64,000 nucleotides of DNA from Candidatus Competibacteraceae bacterium (GCA_003989085.1 RXIV01000010.1:32847-96846), one strand, 5' to 3'. Shown: positions 18,929 to 29,978, numbered from the stretch's first letter. The notes: generated by a model from the sequence alone, not told the origin. Translations and numbers: made by a program.

Positions 18929-20110
18929 TCAACTAAACAGGGAGTAGAAAAACATCAGGATTGAATCGATCATCCGCCCAAACCAACCGCTTTCCGGTAC
19001 ATCTTTCAGCGCAACCAGTGGCGTCTTGCTGACTTCCTGATCACCCATTTTCACCACGATTTCACCGAATGCCTGATCCTTCTGCACCGGTGCAACGATA
19101 GTCGGCTGGACGGTGGTGGTGGTGTTGACCTGCGGAGCCTGGCCCTTGGCAACCGTGACGTATAACGGTTGGGCAACGCCCAGTGGCAACTCGTTTTGCT
19201 GCCCCTTCCAAATACGGGTCGTCACAATCGGCGTATTGGCGTCGTACAGTTTACGACTTTCAAAAAAGCTGAAACCGTAGTTCAACAGCGCCTGACTGGC
19301 CTGAAAGCGCTCTTTCTCCTTGTTCGCCCCCAGCACCACGCTGATCAGCCGGGTATCGTTGCGCTTGGCCGAGGCCACCAGACAGTAACCCGCCGATTCG
19401 GTATGGCCGGTCTTCATTCCATCGACCGAGGAATCCGTCAATAACAACCGGTTGCGGTTTTGCTGCTCAATGTTGTTGTACTTGAAGCTGCGTACTGAAT
19501 AGCGCGGATAGTGTTCCGGGAAGTCCTGAATCAGCGCCCGCGCCAGTAAAGCGATGTCGTGGGCTGACATGTAGTGATTGGGATCCGGCATCCCCGGCGC
19601 ATTGGCGAAGTGACTGTTCGTCATCCCCAACCGCTCCGCCTCCTGGTTCATCAACCTGACGAAGGTCTCCTCAGAGCCGGCGACGTGCTCGGCCAGCGCC
19701 ACGGTCGCGTCATTGCCAGATTGCACCACCATCCCCATCAGCAGGTCTTCCACCGGCACCTGGCTGCCGATCTTGACGAACATCTTGGATCCCTGCGTCC
19801 GCCAGGCTTTTTCACTGATGGTGACCTGATCGGTTAGATGAATCTTTCCCGATTTCAGCGCCTTGTAGATGACATAAGCGGTCATCAGCTTGGTAATGCT
19901 GGCCGGCTCCATCCGTTCATCGCCTTTCAGGTTTGCCAGCAGATTGCCGCTTTGATAATCCATCAGAACATAAGCCCGCACCGGAACCTGCGGTGGCAGC
20001 GGGATGGTCTCGGTTTTCTGGGCTGGGGCGGCAGCTACGCCCAAATTGACACAGAGGAAAATCAGCAACAGTGGCAACAGCAAAGGGCGAAAGATCGTCG
20101 GAAGCAACAT
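18929..20110 (-). CDS. dacA: D-alanyl-D-alanine carboxypeptidase (PBP5/6 family)
   Basis: Periplasmic low-molecular-weight penicillin-binding protein that removes the terminal D-Ala from peptidoglycan pentapeptides. A signal peptide (about residues 1-28) precedes the catalytic domain with Ser71-x-x-Lys74 (SITK), Ser131-Gly-Asn133 (SGN) and Lys233-Thr-Gly (KTGHT). A C-terminal beta domain follows, and the chain ends in an amphipathic helix (WFGRMIDSILMFFYSLFS), the usual membrane anchor of PBP5. It is co-oriented with rlpA and ybeD. Confidence 0.95.
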   Translation of the reverse strand: MLLPTIFRPLLLPLLLIFLCVNLGVAAAPAQKTETIPLPPQVPVRAYVLMDYQSGNLLANLKGDERMEPASITKLMTAYVIYKALKSGKIHLTDQVTISEKAWRTQGSKMFVKIGSQVPVEDLLMGMVVQSGNDATVALAEHVAGSEETFVRLMNQEAERLGMTNSHFANAPGMPDPNHYMSAHDIALLARALIQDFPEHYPRYSVRSFKYNNIEQQNRNRLLLTDSSVDGMKTGHTESAGYCLVASAKRNDTRLISVVLGANKEKERFQASQALLNYGFSFFESRKLYDANTPIVTTRIWKGQQNELPLGVAQPLYVTVAKGQAPQVNTTTTVQPTIVAPVQKDQAFGEIVVKMGDQEVSKTPLVALKDVPESGWFGRMIDSILMFFYSLFS

Positions 20111-20176
20111 GGGTCGTGAACGGTTCCCAAAGGTTAAGAATCGGTGATTTTAGCCAGAAGCCCGGCCCGCAAACAA

Positions 20177-20190
20177 ACGGTTTGAACCGT
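20177..20190 (-). terminator. Possible weak terminator after rlpA
   Basis: On the minus strand ACGGTTCAAACCGT forms a 5-bp stem with a 4-nt loop and is followed by TTGTTT, between rlpA and dacA. The stem is short, so readthrough is likely. Confidence 0.25.
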
Positions 20191-20241
20191 CAGAATGTTG
20201 CTCGGTCAGCGCCGCACCCCAAGGTTAGGCGCTATCGCCAG

Positions 20242-21345
20242 TCAATCCGCTGCAATTCGGGAACGACCTGATCGCACACTGGCGACCCGTACCGGTGGAT
20301 GGCCCTTCCCAACTGGCGCCGCCGCCACAGGCTCTGACGACTTCGCCTTGCCCTTGGCCACCACCTCGGCGTGTTCTGACGATTTCATCCTGCCTTTGCC
20401 AGCCGACGCGACCACGACCCGATCGTTCGCTTTGCCTTTATCCTTGGCTACCGGTTTAGCCACGACCACGCGCCCCGTCGGCTTCACCTTAGCCTTGGCC
20501 GACGGCGCAGCGGCTACCGTGCGTTCCGCGAATTTCGCCTTGTCCTTGGCTAATGGCGCCGAATTCCGGATTACGTTCGCCATCGCCAGTCGGCTGGATG
20601 CGCGCCCGGCCACTGGCGCCTCATGGGCAAACTCAATGGTCGCCGCCCGCTCCCGCCGTAGCGCCAGACTAGCTAACCGGCGTTCCTGCGCTTCCTCTCG
20701 CCGCAACGCCAGGCTGGCTAACCGGCGTTCCTGCGCTTCCTCTCGCCGCAATGCCAGATTCGCCTGTCGCTCACGCTGTTCGCTACGGCGGGCGACCAGA
20801 TCCGGCAAGTATTGATATGGGGCCAGCGCCACAATTTCTACTTGGGCGGTACCCTGTTCCAGCATATCCAGCCGGGCGGCGGCGGCGTAAGACAGGTCAA
20901 TCGCCCGGTCATCGATGAACGGGCCACGATCATTAACCTTGACGACGATGCTGCGGCCATTTTCCAGATTAGTGACCCGCACATAGGTCGGGATGGGTAA
21001 ACTCTTGTGAGCAGCGCTCAGCTCAAACATATTGAACGGCGGGCCACTGGAAGTCTTACGCCCGTGGAAATCCCAGCCATACCAAGAGGCAGTGCCGGTT
21101 TCCCGATATCCCTCGCTACTATCCTTAACCCGGTAGCGACGGCCAAACACCACATAGGTATCCGGGTTGCCGCTGCGGCTGGGCGGTTCAAACTGCGGAA
21201 CTGGCTCGTCGACCGCCAGCGCAGTGGCCAAGGCGGCCTCGACCGACGAACTCGCCACCGGCTGTTGATCAGGCACGCTGCTGCAACTCGCCAACGCGCC
21301 CGCCAATGACGCCCCGATCAGGGCGCGGCTCCAGAAATTCACCAT
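20242..21345 (-). CDS. rlpA: RlpA-family septal ring lipoprotein with repeat-rich tail, no SPOR domain
   Basis: Outer-membrane lipoprotein of the RlpA family; the double-psi beta-barrel acts as a lytic transglycosylase on denuded glycan strands in characterised members. From the ATG at 21343-21345 (AGGGAG 9 nt upstream) a lipobox LASC ends a short signal (Cys21). The DPBB domain carries TASWYGWDFHGRKTSSG and VKVNDRGPFIDDRAIDLS. The usual C-terminal SPOR domain is missing. In its place are three copies of a 15-residue unit (LALRREEAQERRLAS; the last is incomplete) and a long Lys/Ala/Val-rich basic tail. Another ATG lies at 21354. Confidence 0.88.
   Translation of the reverse strand: MVNFWSRALIGASLAGALASCSSVPDQQPVASSSVEAALATALAVDEPVPQFEPPSRSGNPDTYVVFGRRYRVKDSSEGYRETGTASWYGWDFHGRKTSSGPPFNMFELSAAHKSLPIPTYVRVTNLENGRSIVVKVNDRGPFIDDRAIDLSYAAAARLDMLEQGTAQVEIVALAPYQYLPDLVARRSEQRERQANLALRREEAQERRLASLALRREEAQERRLASLALRRERAATIEFAHEAPVAGRASSRLAMANVIRNSAPLAKDKAKFAERTVAAAPSAKAKVKPTGRVVVAKPVAKDKGKANDRVVVASAGKGRMKSSEHAEVVAKGKAKSSEPVAAAPVGKGHPPVRVASVRSGRSRIAAD
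20672..20761. repeat. Two near-identical 45-bp tandem repeats in rlpA
   Basis: Units at 20672-20716 and 20717-20761 differ in only a few bases and encode the 15-residue EAQERRLASLALRRE-type repeat. A more diverged copy precedes them. Such repeats can expand or contract in frame. Confidence 0.85.
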
Positions 21346-21429
21346 AACAATCATCTCCCTGTACCCGTCCTACGCAACCGGTGCTGGACTGGTGCGATTT
21401 TTTTGCAGTCTTTCAGAATGGATTCAGCG

Positions 21430-22524
21430 CTATTGATTCGCGCTGCTGCGGATGGCCTGACTGAGCTGATACACCGCCAGGGCGTACAGTTGGCTGCGGT
21501 TGTAACGGGTAATAACGTAGAAATTGTCGAAACCCAGCCAGTATTCGGGGCCGGTGCGACCCACATACTCCAGCAGCATCGCCAATTGCGAACCGCTGAC
21601 CCGCCCGTCTGGCGTCACCCCTTGCGCTTGCAGATCCGCGACCCGGTCTTTGGGTTGGCTCAACTGGCGACTGACCAAGTCCAGATAACGGCTGCCGCTC
21701 ACCTGAGCCGGGACGGCCACCGGTTCGCCAGTTCGCCAGCCGCTCTTTTTGAAATAGTTGGCAACGCTGCCAATCGCGTCGCGGGGATTGCGCCACAAGT
21801 CGCGATGGCCATCGCCGTCAAAATCCACTGCGAACGCCTGGAAGCTGCTCGGCATGAACTGGCCGTAGCCCATCGCCCCGGCATAGGAGCCGCGCGGCGT
21901 CAGCGGATCAATACCCTCGGCGCGGGTCATCACCAGGAAATTTTCCAGCTCCTTGCGGAAATAGGCGGCGCGACGCGGGTAGTCAAAAGCCAGTGTCGCC
22001 AGCGCCTCCAGCACCCGGTATTTACCCATGTTGCCGCCGTATTGGGTTTCTACGCCGATGATGGCGACCACGATTTCCGCCGGCACGCCATAAACCCGTT
22101 CGGCTTCGGCCAATGCAGCGGCGTTGGCCCGCCAAAAGGCGACACCGCCCTGAATCCGTTTGGGATTAACGAAAATCTCGCGGTAGGCGTACCACGGCTT
22201 GGCCTCAGCGGGCTTCGACATGGCGGCAATGATGCTGGGCTGGACGCGGGCCTGGCTGAATGTAGCCTGCAACTGGCGGGCGTTAAAGCCGTATTTGGAC
22301 ACCATTTCCCGAATAAACGCCTGTACATCAGAGCGACGGGACAGCGGTTGGCCGGGGTTGACGGTGGTCGATCTGGCGGCGGCCAGGTCAGGTGTAGAGG
22401 CAACTGGGGTGTCCGGGACAACCGGCGTTTCGGAGGAGGGGCGGACTGCGGCAGGTGGAGCCGCGCAGGCGCTTAACAGCAGAATAATTGAAAATGTCAG
22501 CAGATACAGTCTCTTCACGCGCAA
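21430..22524 (-). CDS. mltB: Lytic murein transglycosylase B
   Basis: Outer-membrane lipoprotein that cleaves the MurNAc-GlcNAc bond with 1,6-anhydro product. The lipobox is LSAC (Cys20). The catalytic Glu is Glu159 in GVETQYGG; downstream AGAMGYGQFMPSSF and AVDFDGDGHRDLW (EF-hand-like, calcium-binding in E. coli Slt35) are present. The C-terminal region GVTPDGRVSGSQLAMLLEY is as in MltB. Length 364 aa matches the family. It is encoded between rodA and rlpA, a common placement in elongation clusters. Confidence 0.95.
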   Translation of the reverse strand: MRVKRLYLLTFSIILLLSACAAPPAAVRPSSETPVVPDTPVASTPDLAAARSTTVNPGQPLSRRSDVQAFIREMVSKYGFNARQLQATFSQARVQPSIIAAMSKPAEAKPWYAYREIFVNPKRIQGGVAFWRANAAALAEAERVYGVPAEIVVAIIGVETQYGGNMGKYRVLEALATLAFDYPRRAAYFRKELENFLVMTRAEGIDPLTPRGSYAGAMGYGQFMPSSFQAFAVDFDGDGHRDLWRNPRDAIGSVANYFKKSGWRTGEPVAVPAQVSGSRYLDLVSRQLSQPKDRVADLQAQGVTPDGRVSGSQLAMLLEYVGRTGPEYWLGFDNFYVITRYNRSQLYALAVYQLSQAIRSSANQ

Positions 22525-22549
22525 GTCTCATCGTCGTTCAGGGCGGTGC

Positions 22550-23668
22550 TTACCGCGACCGGGGCCGGCGGTGCGAATAGATGCTCATCAGGATACCGAA
22601 GCTAGCCATGATCGTCACCAGCGACGTGCCGCCATAGCTGAATAACGGCAGCGGCAAGCCTACCACCGGTAACAGCCCGGAGACCATGCCGGAGTTAACG
22701 AAAGCATAGATGAAAAAAATCAGAGCCAGGCTGCCAGCCAGTAATCGACCGTAAGTATCCGGGGCGTAAGCGGCCATGTACAGGCTGCGAGCGATAATGA
22801 AAAAGTACAGCGTCAGTAGCAGGCTGCCACCCACCAGGCCGAATTCTTCGGAAAAGGCGGCAAAAATAAAGTCGGTGGAGCCTTCCGGCAGAAAATCCAG
22901 ATGCGACTGCGTGCCGTTCAACCAGCCTTTGCCGTAGATGCCGCCGGAACCAATAGCGATTTTCGACTGGATAATGTGGTAGCCCGTACCCAACGGATCG
23001 CTTTCCGGGTTAAGGAAAGTCAGCACCCGCTGCCGCTGATAGTCGTGCATGATGAAAGTCCAGAACAGCGGGATCGCTCCACCCAGCATGACCGCCAACC
23101 CACCCATCAGCCACCAGCTCAATCCGGCCAGAAACAGCGCTGACGCGCCCGCGCAGCCCACCACCAGCGCAGTACCCAAATCGGGCTGTTCAGCAATCAG
23201 GACAAACGGAATAGCCGTCACCAGCGCCCCGCCCAGCAAATGCGGCCAGCGCGGCGGCAGCGGTTTTTCGGCGAAGAACCAGGCCATCATCATCGGCACC
23301 GCCAGCTTCATGATCTCGGAAGGCTGAAACCGCACAATGCCCAGATTCAGCCAGCGTTGTGCGCCTTTTGAGACATCGCCGACCACCATGACCGCCAGCA
23401 ACAGCACAATCCCGGCCAGATAAATCCACGGCGACCAGAACCGAAAATAGCGGGGGGGGAGCTGCGCCAGTATGAGCATGACCGTGAAGCCCAGCCCCAG
23501 GCGAATGGCCTGGCCGATCACCAGATCCAGCTTCTGTTGTCCGGCGCTGTAGAGCACCACCAGCCCGATCCCGGACACCGCCAGCAAACCGATCAGCAAC
23601 GGGAGATCAAGATAAATCAGTTTCAGAAACCGGCCATCATCGGGCTGATCCATATTATTCCGTTCCAT
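22550..23668 (-). CDS. mrdB: Rod-shape SEDS glycosyltransferase RodA (MrdB)
   Basis: Integral membrane peptidoglycan glycan-strand polymerase of the SEDS family, partner of PBP2 in the elongasome. About ten TM segments are visible, with conserved GAQRWLNLGIVRFQPSEIMK, AEQPDLGTALVV, GGIYGKGWLNGTQ and the C-terminal VGLPLPLFSYGGTS. The ATG at 23666-23668 overlaps the mrdA end by 14 bp; a second ATG at 23651-23653, right after the mrdA TAA, is an equally good start. Confidence 0.96.
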   Translation of the reverse strand: MERNNMDQPDDGRFLKLIYLDLPLLIGLLAVSGIGLVVLYSAGQQKLDLVIGQAIRLGLGFTVMLILAQLPPRYFRFWSPWIYLAGIVLLLAVMVVGDVSKGAQRWLNLGIVRFQPSEIMKLAVPMMMAWFFAEKPLPPRWPHLLGGALVTAIPFVLIAEQPDLGTALVVGCAGASALFLAGLSWWLMGGLAVMLGGAIPLFWTFIMHDYQRQRVLTFLNPESDPLGTGYHIIQSKIAIGSGGIYGKGWLNGTQSHLDFLPEGSTDFIFAAFSEEFGLVGGSLLLTLYFFIIARSLYMAAYAPDTYGRLLAGSLALIFFIYAFVNSGMVSGLLPVVGLPLPLFSYGGTSLVTIMASFGILMSIYSHRRPRSR

Positions 23669-25604
23669 GCGGCGACGGTTCCGGCGGTGCAGCCACGGGC
23701 GCAGCAGTCGAATCGGGTGCGGTTTCTTCGTATCGGTTCAGTAGCCAGGCGTCCATGACTTTGCGGGCCAGTGGCGCAGCGGTCGAACTGCCACCGCCGC
23801 CATGTTCGGCGATCACTGCGACCGCGATGCGTGGCTCTTCGACTGGAGCAAAGGCGATGAACAGGGCATGATCCAGCAAATTTTTTGAGAGTTGCTTGGC
23901 GTTGTATTTCTCGCCCTGACCGAGGGTGAACACTTGGGCGGTGCCGGTTTTGCCCGCGATCCGGTATTTCGCGCCAATCCCGATTCGGTGGGCAGTGCCG
24001 CCTTCAACCACATGGATCATGCCGTTGATCACCGGCTCCCAGTCGCGGGAATTCTTGACGACCACCGGCGGGGCGGACCGGGGCGGCTCCAGCGTTTTGA
24101 GCCGGGTGCCAGGGTCTTCGGTGGCGTACAACACCCGGGGCAGAAACCGCAGCCCGCGTTGCGAGAGCGTCGCCACAGCATGCGCCAGTTGCAGCGGAGT
24201 CGCCAGAAAATAGCCTTGGCCGATCCCGGCGCTGAGGGTGTCGCCGGCAAACCAGTTTTGCTTGTAGGACTTGCGCTTCCAGGTCTGCGAGGGCAGGACC
24301 CCGCCTTTTTCGCCGGGCAGATCGATGCCGGTGGGCTGGCCCATGCTGAATTGCTGCAAAAAGTCATGGACGCGGTCGATACCGATATTCAGCGCCAGAT
24401 CGTAGAAATACACATCACAGGACTGAGCAATCGCCCGATCCATGTCGACGCTGCCGTGCCCCCCGTGCTTCCAGTCGCGGAATTTGTGGCTGACGCCGGG
24501 TAAGCGATAGAAACCGGGACAAAACACCCTGCTGTAACGGTTGACCACACCATAATCGAGTCCGGCCAGCGCCATCAACGGCTTGATGGTCGAACCCGGC
24601 GGGTACATGCCGCGCAGGGCGCGATTCAGCAATGGCTTGTCTTTCGAGGTATTCAGTGCGCGGTAGGAAACGGTATCAATGCCGTTGACGAAGGGATTAG
24701 GGTCGTACACGGGCTGGCTGGCCAGGGCCAGCACCTCGCCATTGCGCGGATCGAGGGCGACGATTGCACCGTTGTAACCTTCCAGCGCCTTTTCCGCCAC
24801 CGCCTGCAAGCGAATATCGATACTCAGATAGATATTCTGGCCGGGAGTTGGCGGAGTGCGGCTCAGCACTCGCAACGGTCGCCCTTCGGCGTTGGTTTCA
24901 ACCTGCTGCCAACCGGTACGCCCGTGCAGCACTTCTTCGTAGGAGCGCTCCACACCGATCTTGCCAATATGGGTGCTGCCGCTGTACTGACCCGGATCGA
25001 TCCGCCGCAACTCGTTTTCATCAATCCGCCCGACATAACCAATAGCATGCACAGCGCGGCTTCCCAGTGGATAGCGGCGGGTGAGGTCGGCCTTGATATC
25101 CACGCCGGGCAGTCGATACAGGTCAATGGACAGTTTAGCGATTTCCTCGTCGGTCAATTGAAAGCGCAGCGGCACGCCATCATATGGGGCGCTGCGCCGG
25201 GACAACCGGCGAAACCGCTCAATGTCGGCGTCGGTCAGGGCGATGCGATCGCGCAGCTCCGCCAAGGTTTCGTCTAGATCCTTGACCTGCTCGCGGGTGA
25301 TTTCCAAATGGTAGGAAGCCAGATTATCGGCCAGCAACACCCCGTTACGGTCGAAGATGAAGCCCCGGGTCGGAGGCAACGGTTGCAGGCGAATCCGGTT
25401 GCTGTCAGCCAGTGTGGTGAAGCGGTCATGATTGAAGACTTGTAGATAAACCAGCCGTCCCGCCACCGCCAGCAGCGCTAGAAACACCGCCAATAGCACC
25501 ACCAGCGCACGGTGGAAGAACAATTCGCTTTCAGCAGCGTTGTCCTTGCCAACCCGGGTTTTCAGTTCATCCACCGGCGCTTTGGCGCGACGCCACAGAT
25601 TCAC
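23655..25604 (-). CDS. mrdA: Penicillin-binding protein 2, elongation transpeptidase
   Basis: Class B PBP that crosslinks peptidoglycan during lateral growth. One N-terminal TM (LVVLLAVFLALLAVAGRLVYL), the dimerisation region, then a transpeptidase domain with the Ser in PGSTIKP (about 338), SCD and AGKTGTAQ (about 552). The start used is GTG at 25602-25604, with AGGTAGAG at good spacing and only two bases between it and the mreD stop. An ATG at 25664 would overlap mreD by 58 bp. The C-terminus is Pro/Ala-rich. Confidence 0.95.
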   Translation of the reverse strand: MNLWRRAKAPVDELKTRVGKDNAAESELFFHRALVVLLAVFLALLAVAGRLVYLQVFNHDRFTTLADSNRIRLQPLPPTRGFIFDRNGVLLADNLASYHLEITREQVKDLDETLAELRDRIALTDADIERFRRLSRRSAPYDGVPLRFQLTDEEIAKLSIDLYRLPGVDIKADLTRRYPLGSRAVHAIGYVGRIDENELRRIDPGQYSGSTHIGKIGVERSYEEVLHGRTGWQQVETNAEGRPLRVLSRTPPTPGQNIYLSIDIRLQAVAEKALEGYNGAIVALDPRNGEVLALASQPVYDPNPFVNGIDTVSYRALNTSKDKPLLNRALRGMYPPGSTIKPLMALAGLDYGVVNRYSRVFCPGFYRLPGVSHKFRDWKHGGHGSVDMDRAIAQSCDVYFYDLALNIGIDRVHDFLQQFSMGQPTGIDLPGEKGGVLPSQTWKRKSYKQNWFAGDTLSAGIGQGYFLATPLQLAHAVATLSQRGLRFLPRVLYATEDPGTRLKTLEPPRSAPPVVVKNSRDWEPVINGMIHVVEGGTAHRIGIGAKYRIAGKTGTAQVFTLGQGEKYNAKQLSKNLLDHALFIAFAPVEEPRIAVAVIAEHGGGGSSTAAPLARKVMDAWLLNRYEETAPDSTAAPVAAPPEPSPHGTE

Positions 25605-25606
25605 GT

Positions 25607-26095
25607 TTACTCTACCTGGAAATGTCGGCGCAGGTCGCGCAGGACTATAAACAACAACGGCCAAACCACCATGCCGCCCACCGCCGGAGCCAGATACCAG
25701 CCGTCACTGGGCGGGTAACCGATCACCCCACTGATCCAGAACACCAGCACCTGCTCAATCAACAGCAGTACTAACACCGTCAACGCCTGTCGCCACGGCG
25801 GAAACACCCGAATCCGCCGGTACGCTTGCAGGGTCAGGTAAGCCACCACCGACAAGGCCAGCGCGTACTGACCAAGCAATGCGCCGCGCGCCACATCCAG
25901 CAACAGACCAACCAGCCAGCCCATGCCGATCCCAATCCGGTAGGGCAGCGCCATACACCAGTAGATCAGGGTCATCGCCACCCAGTCCGGGCGAAAATGA
26001 TCCAGTGGACCCGGCAACGGAATCCCAGCCAGCAGGAACGCCGCCAGCAAGCTCAGCGCGATGATCCAGCCACCCTGGGCGCGGTCGGCGATCAT
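25607..26095 (-). CDS. mreD: Rod shape-determining protein MreD
   Basis: Small integral membrane protein (162 aa, five to six TM segments) of the elongasome, linking MreC to the cell-wall synthases. The motif RPDWVAMTLIYWCMALPYRIGIGMGW is split across the conserved second and third helices. Its ATG overlaps the mreC stop by four bases, which implies coupling, and mrdA follows two bases after its stop. Confidence 0.93.
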   Translation of the reverse strand: MIADRAQGGWIIALSLLAAFLLAGIPLPGPLDHFRPDWVAMTLIYWCMALPYRIGIGMGWLVGLLLDVARGALLGQYALALSVVAYLTLQAYRRIRVFPPWRQALTVLVLLLIEQVLVFWISGVIGYPPSDGWYLAPAVGGMVVWPLLFIVLRDLRRHFQVE

Positions 26096-26976
26096 GGCGT
26101 GACCGGCGCTGGCGCGAGAACGGTTCCATCCACTCCATTTTCCAAGAGCATCACTTCCCGAATCCGATCCAGTTGCGCCAGTGGTTTGGCGATGATCCGG
26201 GCGAAGGGGCTACCAGGATCAAACTCGACCTTGGTAATCGTCCCAACCGGATAACCTCGAGGAAAACGCCCACCCAACCCGGAAGTCACCAACAGGTCGC
26301 CAACTTTGACATCCTCGCTGTTGGGGATGTGCGGCAAGTCCAGCTCCTGAAAATTACCGGTGCCACGCGCCAAGGTGCGAATCCCGGTGCGGTTAATCTG
26401 GACCGGCAGGGCATGATTGGGATCGGTGATCAGAATAGCAGTCGAAGTCAGCAGATCCGCCCGCATAATCTGGCCGATGATTCCATGCTGGTCGATCACC
26501 GGCTGGCCAACTTCAATGCCGTGCCGGCGACCTCGATTAAGCAAAATGTGGTGTCGGTACGGGTCAAAGTCAACTGCCAGCAATTCGGCCACCAGCATCC
26601 GTTCCGGGGTATTGACCGCCGATTCCAGCAGCGAACGCAACCGGCGGTTTTCCGCTTCCAGCGTCGTTAGTTTTTGCAACTGGGCGTTGAGGAAAATCTG
26701 CTTCTCACGCAACCGAGCGTTTTCTTCCAGTAGCGTGTCGCGATTGACTAGGTTTTCACTAAACCAGGTCCGGGCGGCGGCCGGAGCCTGCATCAACGCC
26801 TGGAGCGGATAGACCGCGGTAGACAGCAGATCGCGCAGGCCATCCAGCGAGTGATAACGATGATCCACCACCATCATCCCAATCGCCAGCGCTGCCCACA
26901 GCCCCAGCCGCAGGGTTGCCATCGGGTTGAGCATGAATAAGTAGCGGAATCGCTTGCTGGGTTTAAGCTCAGCCAC
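26092..26976 (-). CDS. mreC: Rod shape-determining protein MreC
   Basis: Bitopic protein with a short cytoplasmic tail, one TM (TLRLGLWAALAIGMMVVDH), a coiled coil (about 80-118) and a periplasmic beta domain (VNRGRRHGIEVGQPVIDQ-type, GIIGQIM, LLVTSGLGGRFPRGYPVGTI). It organises PBP2 and MreD. Length 294 aa is on the short side; it lacks a long C-terminal extension. It begins 3 bp after the mreB stop. Confidence 0.95.
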   Translation of the reverse strand: MAELKPSKRFRYLFMLNPMATLRLGLWAALAIGMMVVDHRYHSLDGLRDLLSTAVYPLQALMQAPAAARTWFSENLVNRDTLLEENARLREKQIFLNAQLQKLTTLEAENRRLRSLLESAVNTPERMLVAELLAVDFDPYRHHILLNRGRRHGIEVGQPVIDQHGIIGQIMRADLLTSTAILITDPNHALPVQINRTGIRTLARGTGNFQELDLPHIPNSEDVKVGDLLVTSGLGGRFPRGYPVGTITKVEFDPGSPFARIIAKPLAQLDRIREVMLLENGVDGTVLAPAPVTP

Positions 26977-26979
26977 CGT

Positions 26980-28065
<1,086 letters not shown>

Positions 28066-28081
28066 CTAACAAGCAGGGGGG

Positions 28082-28109
28082 TTGGGAGCAAGCCGGCTAA
28101 AAATATGCT
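28082..28109 (+). promoter_or_regulatory. Promoter candidate for gatCAB
   Basis: TTGGGA (28082-28087), a 16-bp spacer and TATGCT (28104-28109), 43 bp before the gatC ATG. A strong AAGGAG ribosome site follows at 28136-28141. It lies in the short divergent region shared with mreB. Confidence 0.5.
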
Positions 28110-28151
28110 AGCTTAGACACTTGATTCCGTTGCTTAAGGAGAACTTGTCCG

Positions 28152-28439
28152 ATGTCTTTGGGAGTTGCCGAAGTCGCCAAAATCGCCCATCTGGCGCGAT
28201 TGGCTATTCGCGCCGAGGCTGCGCCGGCTTATGCCCGCAATCTGTCGGCTATTCTGGAGCTGGTGGAGCAGATGAACGCCGTGGACACCACCGGCGTCGC
28301 GCCAATGGCCCACCCGCTGGATATGGCGCAACGGCTGCGGCCTGATGTGGTCGCCGAATCCAGCCAGCGTGACCGCTTTCAGGCCATTGCTCCCCACGTC
28401 GAGGCCGGTTTGTATCTGGTCCCGAAAGTCATCGATTGA
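28152..28439 (+). CDS. gatC: Asp/Glu-tRNA amidotransferase subunit C
   Basis: Small subunit of the GatCAB amidotransferase that stabilises GatA and wraps around GatB. The family pattern [12 protein letters not shown] near the N-terminus and [19 protein letters not shown] C-terminal segment are clear; 95 aa is the expected size. AAGGAG lies 10 nt upstream. It is directly followed by gatA. Confidence 0.93.
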   Translation: MSLGVAEVAKIAHLARLAIRAEAAPAYARNLSAILELVEQMNAVDTTGVAPMAHPLDMAQRLRPDVVAESSQRDRFQAIAPHVEAGLYLVPKVID

Positions 28440-28459
28440 ACTCGCCCGCTCCTGCCGCC

Positions 28460-29914
28460 ATGTACGAAAAAACCATTGCCCAACTTAGCGCTGGTCTGGC
28501 TTCCGGTCAGTTCAGCAGTGAAGAACTCACCCGCGTTTTTCTGGAACGGATTGAACGCAGCAATCCACAGTTGAATGCTTTTATTACTGTGACCGCCGAA
28601 TCAGCGTTGGCCCAGGCTCAGGCCGCGGATCAGCGGCGGCAACGAGGCGAGGCGGGGCCGCTGACCGGTATTCCTATTGCGCATAAGGATATTTTCTGCA
28701 CGAATGGCGTCCGCACTTCTTGCGGTTCGCAGATGCTTGACCGGTTTATTGCCCCCTATGATGCGACCGTGGTGGAGCGGCTCAATACTGCCGGCGCTGT
28801 CATGCTGGGTAAAACCAACATGGATGAATTTGCTATGGGGTCCTCCAACGAAACCAGTTATTACGGTCCGGTGCGGAATCCCTGGGATTTGAATGCGGTG
28901 CCGGGCGGATCCTCCGGTGGTTCAGCGGCAGCCATTGCCGCCCGGTTAACCCCCGGTGCAACCGGCACTGACACAGGTGGATCGATTCGCCAGCCAGCGG
29001 CTTTATGTGGCATTACCGGGATTAAACCGACTTATGGCCGGGTATCGCGCTGGGGGATGATTGCTTACGCTTCCAGTCTCGATCAGGGTGGACCAATGGC
29101 GCGCACGGCTGAAGATTGCGCGTTATTATTGACGGCCATAGCGGGATTTGATCCACGTGACTCTACCTGCGTGGACCAGCCGGTTCCTGATTACGCTGCG
29201 GCCTTGAATCGGCCATTGGCCGGATTAAAAATCGGATTGCCGAAAGAATATTTCGGGACTGGGCTGGATAATACCGTAGCGGCGGTGATTGAAACGGCAG
29301 TGACCGAATACCGTAAACTCGGCGCAGAGACTGTAGAGATCAGTTTGCCCAATAGCCAATTGGCGATTCCGGCTTACTATGTGGTAGCGCCGGCGGAATG
29401 CTCATCGAATCTGGCCCGTTTTGACGGGGTACGTTACGGCCATCGTTGTGATAATCCCAAAGACCTTCTGGATTTATATACCCGTTCCCGCGCCGAAGGT
29501 TTTGGCGCAGAAGTCCAACGGCGGATTCTGGTAGGTACTTTTGCGCTGTCAGCTGGTTATTACGATGCCTATTACCTTAAAGCGCAACAAATCCGCCGAC
29601 TGATTAGCGATGATTTCCGCCGGGCATTTGATCAGGTTGATGTGATTGCTGGGCCGACTTCACCCACCGTTGCATTTAATCTCGGCGAAAAGGTGGACGA
29701 TCCTATCACGATGTATTTATCTGATATTTACACTATTGCGGTCAATCTGGCAGGTTTACCGAGTCTGTCTTTGCCCGCCGGATTTGTCGGGCAGCGCCCT
29801 GTTGGTTTGCAATTGATTGGCAATTACTTTGCTGAAGAACGATTGCTGAGTGTCGCGCATCGCTACCAGCAAGTCACCGATTGGCACAACCGCGTCCCCG
29901 CTGCCTTTGCTTAA
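28460..29914 (+). CDS. gatA: Asp/Glu-tRNA amidotransferase subunit A
   Basis: Amidase subunit that releases ammonia from glutamine for transamidation of Glu-tRNA(Gln) or Asp-tRNA(Asn). The Ser-cisSer-Lys triad is Lys76 (PIAHKDI), Ser151 ([10 protein letters not shown]) and Ser175 ([11 protein letters not shown]), spaced as in characterised GatA. The ATG at 28460 ([10 protein letters not shown]) matches family N-termini and gives 484 aa. A TTG at 28436 that overlaps the gatC stop (TTGA) is the alternative. Confidence 0.96.
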   Translation: MYEKTIAQLSAGLASGQFSSEELTRVFLERIERSNPQLNAFITVTAESALAQAQAADQRRQRGEAGPLTGIPIAHKDIFCTNGVRTSCGSQMLDRFIAPYDATVVERLNTAGAVMLGKTNMDEFAMGSSNETSYYGPVRNPWDLNAVPGGSSGGSAAAIAARLTPGATGTDTGGSIRQPAALCGITGIKPTYGRVSRWGMIAYASSLDQGGPMARTAEDCALLLTAIAGFDPRDSTCVDQPVPDYAAALNRPLAGLKIGLPKEYFGTGLDNTVAAVIETAVTEYRKLGAETVEISLPNSQLAIPAYYVVAPAECSSNLARFDGVRYGHRCDNPKDLLDLYTRSRAEGFGAEVQRRILVGTFALSAGYYDAYYLKAQQIRRLISDDFRRAFDQVDVIAGPTSPTVAFNLGEKVDDPITMYLSDIYTIAVNLAGLPSLSLPAGFVGQRPVGLQLIGNYFAEERLLSVAHRYQQVTDWHNRVPAAFA

Positions 29915-29978
29915 TATCCCACCTCCTCTCGGGGTGAAGTAGGATGCTTTCAACTCAAAATCAGCAGGATCAGAAATA

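Noticed and set aside
21403..22476. Plus-strand frame of 357 codons opposite mltB
   Set aside because: Antisense shadow of a well-supported gene; no start signal or known motif.
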